Part shown: positions 1 through 9,298 of the stretch, in pieces
Numbering within the stretch: position 1 is the first letter of the stretch
How the letters are laid out: each line of letters begins with the position of its first letter
Source: Tolypocladium sp. Sup5 PDA-1
Lineage: Eukaryota > Ascomycota > Sordariomycetes > Hypocreales > Ophiocordycipitaceae
Length of the DNA: 64,000 nt
Direction: 5' to 3'
NCBI GenBank assembly: GCA_000750105.3
Contig: JPHH03000017.1
Span: 1-64,000, forward strand
The notes under the pieces: model-generated
Seen by the model: only the letters and a program-made list of their open reading frames with translations
Told to the model about the DNA's origin: nothing
Databases searched by the model: none
Program-made: the position numbers and the translations under genes

Positions 1-759
1 GGCTGGGGGGGGGGGGGGGGGAGGTGGAGAAGCGCGGCAGTCGACGGATATGTGGCCGGCAGATCCCCACAATTGCCTCCGGTCCCCTCAGCGGAACGGA
101 GGCGGAATCGTTCCAACAGCGGCTTAACATCAAAGTCACGCGCCGATACGGGGCTCCATATTGACGGGAGTGTGCGTATTACCGATGTGAGGTGGTACCT
201 TGTGAAGCCTTGATCATGGTGACGTCTGGTTGTCGCTGCACTTGGTTGGTGACGTCTGCGCCATTGCTGGCTCCGTACTGCATACTGCAAACCCAGCTTA
301 ACAATAGCGAGGCTCTCATTGCTGGCACGAGAATCTTGGAAGGCAGTGGAGTGCCGAGATTCCCCCACAGTCTCCATCTCCACAGTCTCCGGACCCTCCG
401 GGGCCGCAAAAGTGACAAAAGCCCTAGCTCGACTCGTCACAATCTTCAGAGCAAAACAAACTCGACGGGTCAGCCCCGAGCCTAGCCGTCGACGGACCCA
501 ACAGCCATCGTCGCAATTGATAAGCGTCTGTGCCGCGTACAGCCGCCTGCATCGCCAATCGGCGTCGTCTCAGAGGTGCGTCAGGCCCGTTAGCGACGCG
601 GGCTGGGGCGAGGTAAGCGTGGGACGGACGGCGGCATGCTTTGCGTGGTGGAGGGATGATGTTTGGTTTTAATGTGGCTGCTGTGTCCTGTTTCTGTTTC
701 CTCTCCTCCTCCTCTTCATATTCCTCTTCGTCAGCGTACCCATGTGACTGCCATTCACC
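1..759. other. Window edge and 5' region of the P450 gene
   Basis: No gene could be supported here. It opens with a run of 17 G at 5-21 and contains only short overlapping open frames on both strands with no family resemblance. A pyrimidine-rich tract at about 690-733 lies just before the P450 start, as is usual for fungal 5' leaders. Confidence 0.5.
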
Positions 760-2642
760 ATGGAGCTTGATCTGGGACACTTGTGGATTTACCTGGGGCT
801 GCTGCTCGGGGGCGGTGCTCTCTATGTAAGTTGCTTTCCGCACGCGCTGTGAACCTGGTCCTCGGACGAGCTGGAATGGCGGATTCGATGTGCTGTTGAA
901 GAGGGCTGTGGTGGTGGAGGATGACGCCTGGGGTGTTGGCACATCATCATGGTGACCACTGACCACTGACCACTGACGACAATGCTGACGCTCCCGCAGA
1001 CCCTCGGCCTCGCCGTGTACAGGATATTCTTCCACCCGCTGGCGAAATACCCCGGGCCTCTGCTGGCCAAAATCACCGATGCGTACCAGCTCTACCACGC
1101 CTACAAGGGCGACCGCCACCTCGAGTTCTGGCGCATGCACCAGAAGTACGGTAAGTCGGGCCTCACCAGTCACCACCATGCGAGCTTCACCAAGACGAAC
1201 AGCCGCTGACTGCATCCCCAGGCAAGGCCGTCCGCTTCGGCCCCAACTCCGTCTCCTTCAACTCCAACCAGGCGCTCAAGGAGATCTATGGCTTCCGCTC
1301 CAACGTGCGCAAGGCCGAGTTCTACAACGCCTTCGTGCACCCGGCGGCCAACACGCACAACACGCGCGACAAGGAGGTGCACGCCCGCAAGCGCCGCGTC
1401 CTCTCGCACGCCTTCTCCGACAGCGCCATGAAGGAGATGCAGCGCTACATCCTCGGCAACGTGCGCACCTTTTGCGAGCAGGTCGGCCTCAGCGACGGCG
1501 GGCCCGACGCAAAGGGCTGGTCGCGCCCGCGCAACATGAGCGACTGGTGCAACTACCTGGCCATGGACATCCTCGGCGACCTCAGCTTCGGCAAGGCCTT
1601 TCACATGCTCGAGCGCCCGGACAACCGCTTCGCCCTGGAGCTGGTCGAGGCGGCCACGACCAGGCACCTCATCTGCGGCACCATGCCCATCGTCGACAAG
1701 CTCAAGATTGACAAGTTCCTCTTCCCCAAGCTGGCCGCCGGCCGCGCCCGCTACATGGCCTACAGCAAGGGCCAGCTGACGGAGCGAACCAAGCTCGGCG
1801 AGGAGACGGACCGCCGCGACTTCTTCTACTACCTGCTCAAGGCCCGCGACCCGGAGACGGGCCAGGGCTTCAGCACGCCCGAGCTCTGGGGCGAGTCCAA
1901 CCTGCTGTAAGTGGAACAGTATGATGAGACGACGAGGACGCTGACATGTCTGTACAGCATCATTGCCGGTTCTGATACCACCTCTACGGCCATGGCGGCC
2001 ACCATCTTCTACCTCGTCCGCAACGCCCACGCCCTCAAGCGCGTCACCGAGGAGATCCGCGGCAAGTTCAACGACGTCGAGGACATCATCCACGGCCCGG
2101 CCCTCGGCGGCTGCACGTACCTGCGCGCCTGCATCGACGAGGCCATGCGCCTCTCCCCCTCGGTCGGCGGCATCCTCCCGCGCGAGGTCCTCCCCGGCGG
2201 CATGACCATCGACGGCCAGACCCTGCCCGCGGGCACCGTCGTCGGCACCCCCCACTACACCATCCACCACAACGAGGCCTACTACCCCGTGCCCTACGGC
2301 TACGCCCCCGAGCGCTGGCTCTGCGGCGAGGTCAACCCCCTGACGGGCAAGCAGACGACCGAGGACGACACGGCGCGCGCCCAGAGCGCCTTCTGCCCCT
2401 TCAGCATCGGCCCGCGCGGCTGCATCGGCAAGGGCCTCGCCTACGCCGAGATGTCGACCACGCTGGCGCGCACCCTGTACCTGTACGACCTGCGGCGCGC
2501 CGTCGGCGTCGTGGACCCGGGCGAGGGCCGGGCGGACCTGGAATGGGGGCGCCACCGCGAGAGCGAGTTCCAGCTCATCGACACCTTTACCAGCGCCAAG
2601 AAGGGCCCCATGGTGGAGTTTCGCAGGGCCGAGAAGGCTTGA
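760..2642 (+). CDS. Cytochrome P450 monooxygenase
   Basis: Four exons: 760-825, 1000-1150, 1222-1906, 1958-2642 (528 aa). Haem-thiolate monooxygenase, expected on the ER membrane. The N-terminus is hydrophobic (residues about 7-31) and is followed by the proline-rich hinge HPLAKYPGP. The I-helix oxygen-binding motif AGSDTTS lies at 304-310, the K-helix ExxR at 362-365 (EAMR), then PERW, and the haem loop FSIGPRGCIG with the axial cysteine at about 456. The introns are phase 0, 1 and 2, and each junction restores the family pattern; the last splits the Leu codon before the I-helix. All catalytic motifs are intact, so the gene looks functional. It resembles fungal P450s near the isotrichodermin/benzoate hydroxylase type, but the substrate cannot be read from sequence. 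No biosynthetic genes lie beside it, so it is probably not part of a metabolite cluster within this window. Confidence 0.92.
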
Positions 2643-3733
2643 GGTCTGAGAATGCCTGAGGCCTGAGGCCCTGTGTGTAGCTGTGGCCCAATCTCTACTA
2701 CTGGTGGAATGATATGGGGGGCTTCACGGCCTTGATGACGATGTAGCCTGCGAAATGGCTGGCTCCTGTTGCGACTACCTATCGAGTCTCTGGCTTTTGG
2801 TTAAATGTCGATGAGATGTAGCATAAAGCTGCTGCTTTGGTAATTACTGATGGACATTTGGGAGAATATTGAAAAAAAATTGGAAAATCCGACGTATGAA
2901 ATTACGACGGTCGAGGTCGAGGTCCCACGCGTGTAAGCGAGATGAGTGCGCTGATGATACATCCACTTCAACCTCACTCACTCATAGTTGTGGTGAGTTT
3001 GGGTTTCAGCTTGAAGTATGCCCGATGAGGGAGACCATGACTTGAATTCTGTGATCAGTGACTGCGTGAAGTGAGTTTTTGTGCCCCTTCTGCGCAAGGC
3101 GTGCCGACAATATGATCATCAACCGTGCCGTGCTCCAGGAACGATAAGGTATGGAGGTGGAGCCAGCGGATGAACAAGAAGAGGCCATAATGCCGATACT
3201 TTCGTGGTACAGCTCAGAGACGGATAGCAGATCAGACCAGAGACAAGAGCTGGACAATGGCCCGCGGCAGCAAATAAATGTAAGATCAGCCAGAGCAGTG
3301 AATGTCTCGATGAGTTGTTTGCTCAAGGTCGTGGGCAGCTCAGCGCTGAACCGCCTGAGATGAGCCCTGAAGCAGCCCCACCACAGCGCCCGCAGCACCC
3401 CTTGGCGAGCGCGTACGCGCTAAAAGTCGAGCCGTCTCAACGCCTGGCAGAACCTACCTTACCTGAACCTTAGCACCCCGAGGCTGGCAAGGCTGATGGA
3501 GGGACGATCCAATGTTCTTTTTCACGTCGCAACTTCGATCCGTCCTCTCTCCGCAGCGCTCCCTCGACCGGCCGCTGCCACCATTCTTCCGCCGCGAGAC
3601 GCCGCAGCTCGCCAACTCGTTTGCCCCCCGACATGACGTGACCGAGTCCAGGCCGATCCAGACGACGACGACGACCAGGACGCTGACGACGGCGCCGACG
3701 CCGACGACCCCTCGCATCGAGCGCCTGCCCGTC
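2643..3733. other. Intergenic region, P450 to AMO1
   Basis: Holds the P450 3' end and the AMO1 5' region. Short open frames on both strands at 3006-3398 overlap each other, lack family resemblance and are not called. The AMO1 reading frame is open upstream to an in-frame ATG at 3512 (see that gene). Confidence 0.5.
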
Positions 3734-5844
3734 ATGACGCTGTGTAAATTCTACCAGCAGGGCAATTGCAAGTTTGGCAGTACGTGTACCCGGACTCCCC
3801 CGATCTCGTGCCCGATATTCTGGCTTCAGGAGAGATTACAGAGACTGCCTGGCAGCGTCTGGGCACTTTTCGCGCTGTTTCGCCGCGACTGAAAGCTGAC
3901 CCCGAACCCGTCTAGACAGCTGTCGATTCGAACATCCCGCCCGCAACCAGCCGCAGAACCGCTTCGGCGCCCTATCCGGAGGAGGAGTAGGCGGAACAAG
4001 TAGCGGAGGGAACCAAGATTCATTCCGTACGAACCACCCCGCGGCGTCAGTTGCAGACGAGAGGGACAAGAGACTGACTCTCGCACAGCAACAAAGTATG
4101 GCATATCTCCAGCCACCATCGAAAAGGACCTGACGACCGAGAAGCCGCAATGGATCCTCTCCGCCTACGGCCCCGGGAAAGACGCCCCGGACCAGCTGTT
4201 TGGAGGATACCCCCGCGAGCAGAGCTTCGAGGAGCTGCGGCTCCATTACATGGCGGGCAAGGCGGCGGGCAATGAACAGCAGGCTGTGAGTCTCCCAACA
4301 GCATGGCGCTGTGTATCCCTAGGAGGGCGTGTGCTAACTCGTCGCAGCTCAGCCAAGCCCAGGAGCTCTACCAAAATGCGCACCAGCAGATCGAAACCGC
4401 CGTCCGCAACGTGCAAGAGGCGGCGCGTTTCATGATCGACGGTGAGAATCGGCACCCCAACCGACATGATATTTGCCGCGAGGGGACTCAGGGGGCACCC
4501 TTTGGGGAGTTTCTCGTGGGCAGGCGGCCCAACCCCAGTGCCGGTGCACCAGCCCAGGCGAATCCGTTTGCCTCGGGGGCCAGCAATGCTTCGCCATTTG
4601 GCGGAGGAGCACAGCAGAGTAGCTCTCTCGGCCAGCCCTCTGCCTTGGGTCAACGACCCAATCCGTTCGGGACGCCAGCCTTTGGACAACCAGCTCAGCC
4701 AGCTCAGCCGGCCTCGGGTTTCGGTCAGCAGGCTCAACAAGCCCCTGGCTTTGGCCAGCCCTCACAGCCATCAGCATCACCATTTGGCCAGCAACAGCCA
4801 GCTCAAGGAGGACCAGGAGCAGGACCTTCGGCTTTCGGCCAAGGACCGCAGACATCGTCCGCCTTTGGGCAGCCCTCAGCTCTCGGCGCGAAACCAAACC
4901 CCTTTGGTACCCCTGCCTTTGGCCAGCCAGCACAGCCGAATGCTCAACCCGGTGCCTTTAGCCAACCATCGCAACCGAATCCTCAAGCCGGCGCCTTTGG
5001 ACAACCGAGCCAGCTTGGTCAGAAACCCAATCCCTTTGGATCCAATGCCAACGCAACTGCAAGCTCGAGTCCTTTTGCGACGATGGGCGGCAGCAGCAAC
5101 AACGCTCCTGCGGCGAATCCATTTGGAGCCCCGGGCTCTACCCAGGCCAACGCGGCACCAAATTCGTTTGCCTCCAATTCTACAAACCAGAACAATGGGC
5201 CGAGTTCCTTTGGCCAACCTACACAACCGTCCGCCGGTCCTTTTGCTCAGGCACCTGCGCCGGCATCAAACCCCTTTGGCGCAGGCGATCAACAACAGAC
5301 ACAAGAAGCCAACAACCCTTTTGCGCAGAAGGCGCAGCCTCAAACAAACGGTACGTTTGGACAGCCTGCCAGCAATCCCTTCGGGCGGAATACATCTCAG
5401 AGCAATGCCCAGAATGCTGCCAGTCCATTTGGACAGCAGCCTGGTGCCTCACAACCCAACCCCTTTGGCGCCGCTCAGACGCAGCAACAGCCTGCTGCAG
5501 CAGCTCCGGCAGGCAACCCCTATCCGCCAGGCAGCACGAAGCAACACCCACCTCCGGAAAGTTACATCACCAAGACCATGGACGGAAGGCTGGCAGCTTT
5601 CAAGGGCAAGCCGGTCATGTACAAGGATGGCCAGCCAGGGAACAGGGCATTCGACGGTACATGGCGGCGCATCTGGTTCCCGAACGGGCCGCCAGGATAC
5701 TACAAGGACACGGAGCTGCCGCCGGACGAGTATGATGGCAAGTCCAAGGCACAATGGGAGGCTTTTGCCCAGATCGGAGCGTTTGCGGATGGAATCATGC
5801 CAGACCTGCCGCCGCCGAGAGAGTGCACGCGGTGGGACTTTTGA
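3734..5844 (+). CDS. AMO1-type nucleoporin: CCCH zinc finger plus FG repeats
   Basis: Exons 3734-3779, 3916-4026, 4089-4285, 4348-5844 (616 aa). The first intron splits a CCCH zinc finger: joining the exons gives C4-x7-C12-x5-C18-x3-H22, the spacing of the fungal Amo1 / human NUPL2 (hCG1) family. A helical region (about 60-150, including QWILSAYGPGKDAP) follows, then roughly 300 residues of NPFG, AFGQP and SPFG repeats that would bind transport receptors in the nuclear pore channel. The C-terminus ends in the conserved GIMPDLPPPRE...WDF block. Intron 2 (4027-4088) was chosen to restore frame and has a CTGAC branch site. The start at 3734 puts the finger at the N-terminus as in relatives; an in-frame ATG at 3512 would add 74 residues. 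It is a structural pore component, possibly also linked to mRNA export or microtubule organisation as described for S. pombe Amo1. Confidence 0.88.
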
Positions 5845-6271
5845 AAGCCAGGCAAGAAGCCGAAGCAAGGATGATTGGCGCTGTAATAAGTGTAAGGTGA
5901 AGACTAAATCCAAGGTAAGCAGCATCTGATGGCGTTGAGGACTGCATCTCGGAAAGGGGATGCTTGTATTTTCGCCCTCTGTGGGAGAGGGCCTTGGGGG
6001 GGTTTGTTTTTTGGGAGACGTTGGAAGGGTCAACAAGACCATCATCATTGATATATACATTGCACAATCAAGCAAATCATTTGTCTACACATCATTTCGC
6101 CTCGCAAAGAATTGGATCAGGGCAGTTGCAGCGAAGGGCTCTTCACATCACGTATTCGAATCCGGCATGTAGCAGCGTACCCAGTTGTATTGACTATCTG
6201 AGCCGAGCATCTTTTCAACTCCTCCACGACGGGGCGCAGGACCCCACCGCGGCATCCACGGTCTGCAGCAT
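5845..6271. other. Convergent 3' region, AMO1 / RPS20
   Basis: The two genes converge here. About 430 bp hold both 3' UTRs; no further gene is seen. Confidence 0.5.
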
Positions 6272-6775
6272 TTAAGCAGCAATGGTGACCTCGACCTCGA
6301 CACCGGCCTCGATGTTGACGATGATCTGCTTGACGACCTCGGTGGGGGCGTTGAGGCTGTTGCAACGGTTAGCACCAATCTTCATATGGCAGGAAATTGA
6401 ACGGGGCAACGCACTCGATGAGACGCTTGTGGATGCGCATCTCGAAGCAGTCCCAGGTCTTGGAACCCTCACCGCAAGGGGTCTTGCGGGTGGTGATCTT
6501 GAGGGTCTGGGTGGGCAGGCGGACGGGGCCCTTGATGCGCAGGTCCTTGCTCTTGGCGCGCTCGATGATCTCGGTGCAGACCTTCTCGAGGATGCTGACC
6601 TTCTTGGAGGAGAGGGTGATGCGGATCTTGTGGGCCTTCTGTAATTCGCCGCGCTGTCAGTCAATTTTTCTTTCTTCTTCTTCGCCCATCCCGCTCAATG
6701 GACCGGATTCGTGGGCGCGCGGGGGGAACGTACGGGGGCCTCGCCGTGATCCTTCTCGGGCTTCTGGTACGACAT
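6272..6775 (-). CDS. rps20: 40S ribosomal protein S20 (uS10)
   Basis: Minus strand, exons 6775-6734, 6638-6415, 6356-6272 (116 aa). Joined, the product starts MSYQKPEKDHGEAP and runs through KIRITLSSKKVSILEKVC, RIKGPVRLPT, KTPCGEGSKTWDCFEMRIHKRL and NAPTEVVKQIIVNIEAG, an end-to-end match to eukaryotic S20/uS10 of the small-subunit head. Intron 1 is phase 0. Intron 2 splits the Asp codon in RLIDLNAP and has a GCTAAC branch site. Length is normal for the family. It diverges from the CUE3-like gene across about 500 bp. Confidence 0.97.
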
Positions 6776-7277
6776 CTTGGCTGATTTATAGGGTGACCTT
6801 CACGACTCGAACGCGGGGATTCGGCAAAGTGATGAAGGGTGAACGGGTTTGACGGTTGGGAGGTTGTAAAAGACAGGGTGGGATATCGTCGCGATCTTTT
6901 TGGTGGGGGTTTTGCGAAGCGGTAGGGCTTTTGTGGGCGCTAGGCCGGATTCGGCGACAACGCAAGAAATACAGGCGCCGATTGGCTGATGTTGAACTGC
7001 GAGAGGGTCGGTGTCGAAAAGGTACGTACCACTGCTGGCGGGGAGTGAGGAGCCAACAAGGGAGCGTCACTCAGCGGCTCAGCCTGAGCTGGACCCTCAT
7101 CGATATGAATCATCCGGCGATGACGGGCAGCTGCTGAACTACCTTGCGCTGCAGGCCCTATCGTGTTGAAAAAAAACATGGCGACGAATTCATGACCTCT
7201 CCTCTCACATCTCCCTCCGTTCTCTCAAATTCCACCGAAAATCCCGTCTCCAATTCTTCGCCGCAGAACACCAGACA
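6776..7277. promoter_or_regulatory. Divergent promoter region, RPS20 / CUE3
   Basis: About 500 bp between two divergent starts. A CCAAT-type pentanucleotide (inverted, ATTGG) sits near 6978. No canonical TATA box was picked out. A link to translation could make shared expression useful, since one gene encodes a ribosomal protein and the other a ribosome quality-control factor; that is inference. Confidence 0.4.
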
Positions 7278-9295
7278 ATGGCCAGCCTACCCCCGCTGGC
7301 GCCGTTCCCAAAGGCCTCGTGGCAGCAACATCTGGACTCCAAGGACTGGGACGCCCTGGTCGAAGCCTGGATCGCGCTGTCCCAGGCGTATCTGAATCTC
7401 TCGGATGGCGAATTTAAAGGGGCGACGACAAACGACGCATCTGTGGCGAACTTTGTGTCGACGTTTGTGTCCGAGACGGCGTCTTCGCAAGCATCAACCT
7501 CGACGGCGCTCCTGAAACCAGTATTTCAGCTCGCGTCACGGCTTCTCACACTCACGCCACCACCTCAACTATTAGAGCACCACTTCCTTTCCGGATTCGC
7601 CAAGGTCTACCCCAAGAAACGCGCCGCTCCTCTCCTCTCACAGCTCTTCGCGAATCATGCCGCGTCCATCGAATCCTCACTCGCAACCCTCAAGAAGCTC
7701 CTCATCCCGTACCTCGACGCCGGAATTAAGGGCGACCTCAATCTAGTCGAGTCGCATCTCGGCGCTATCAACCCCCTCCTGCACGTATCTCCCCACGCGT
7801 GCATTATTTTCCTCGCTGGATCCGACTTCTTCGATGGGCTCGTCGCCTGCTTCCGGGTGATGAACCCGCCTCTGCGCAAAGTCATCATCACCACGACGTA
7901 CCTGTGTTTGGTTGGCTTGACAGAGGCGGAGCCGCCGAAATGGGCCATGTTGAGTGACGAGCTTTTCACGTTGAAGACCGCGGCGGACGCGCACAAGCAG
8001 GGGCCCCTGAATGTGAACGACTCTCTGGTCGCGGAGCTCGTGACGGCGACACCACTTTTGAAGATTCTGTTACGGAGGGCCGAGGTATCAGAAGCGGCAA
8101 CAGATTCCCTCAAGAAGCGAATAACAGCGTTGGAGCCCTTCAAAAAATTGGGCATGGTCCGCCCGAAGCGCCTGACCAGGAGAAAGGTGGACAAGGGCAA
8201 AGGCAACCAGACCAGGGAGGATGTGCACGCGGAGATGCACATTCACCGCATGAGCCAAATCACGCAAGTCCAAGATCTGTTCCCTGACCTGGGGGCTGGG
8301 TTTGTGTCAAAGTGCCTGGACGAATACCACGACGACGTTGAGCAGGTTGTTGCGAACCTGCTTGCCGAGACGCTCCCCTCTCGCCTTGCCACTGCGAACC
8401 GGGGCGATCCATTGTACGACTTTGCATTGAAAACCCGACTACACCATTATAACGTATCACTAACATATTCCACAGGTCATTTCACAATGAGATGCCGCCG
8501 CGTTTGGACCTGGCACCACGTCCAACTCCGCCCCTGGTACCCACCAGACGCAATGTCTTTGACGACGATGACTTTGACCACTTGGCCGCCGATGTATCCA
8601 AAATATCCTTTGGAAAGAAGCCAGCAAAGACTGCCGATGAGATCCTCCGGGACAAATCGACCGCACCCAACAAAGCCGCCATCCTATCTGCACTTGCAGC
8701 TTTTGACTCTGATGACGATGAACGAGATGATACATATGACGCTGCCGACGTCGGTGGTACGGTAGACTCGGCGAACCAGGAGGCAGACGGCGTAAACGAC
8801 AGCAACGAAGAGGCGCTCTTCCGGGCCTATCAGATGGATGGAAGAATATTTGATAGAGATGCTGCAACCAAAAGAGGAGCTGCACGAACAAAACTGAGGG
8901 ACGAAACGGGAATGACAGACGAAGCCATCGAGGGATGGGCAGTCATGTTGACGAGGAACCCCCAGCAGAAGAAGAGGCTCGAGGCCAAGTATGCTTTTGG
9001 CGGCCAGCAGGCACAGCTTGAGCGCACAGCCTGGAGAGCCAGCCCAGCTGGCTCAGGGGCCGAAGAGAGCGACCCCGACGCAGGTGGAAGCAGGGGTGGA
9101 AGAGGCGGCCGAGGAGGAAGGGGGGCTCCCCGTGGTCGGGGCCGTGGCAGGGGAGGAAACGTGGCCGGACCGACGGGCGAGAGGGAGACGGAGGCGGCAC
9201 GGAGGAACAAGGAGGCGCACAAGGGCTCACGCGCAAACCACAACCGGAGGGATGCTCGAGCAAAGAAGATGTCTCGCGGGGGCTTTCCTGGCTGA
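7278..9295 (+). CDS. CUE-domain protein, CUE3/RQT3 (ASCC2) homologue
   Basis: Two exons, 7278-8413 and 8476-9295 (651 aa). The N-terminal two-fifths is a helical region like that of ASCC2/Cue3. A CUE ubiquitin-binding domain lies at about 325-368 (MSQITQVQDLFPDL..., then a di-Leu in VVANLL). Exon 2 carries the RRNVFDDDDFD motif that follows the CUE domain in relatives, and the C-terminus is rich in RGG/RGR (about 580-615) and basic residues. In yeast Cue3/Rqt3 is part of the RQT complex, which splits collided ribosomes after ubiquitination; the same role is inferred here. The intron (8414-8475) splits a Leu codon and has an AACTAAC-like branch (cactaacat). The stop is only 3 bp from the stop of the next gene on the other strand. 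Confidence 0.88.
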
Positions 9296-9298
9296 ACA

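Noticed and set aside
760..5844. Secondary-metabolite gene cluster around the P450
   Set aside because: The neighbours are a nucleoporin and a ribosomal protein; no synthase, transporter or pathway regulator is present.
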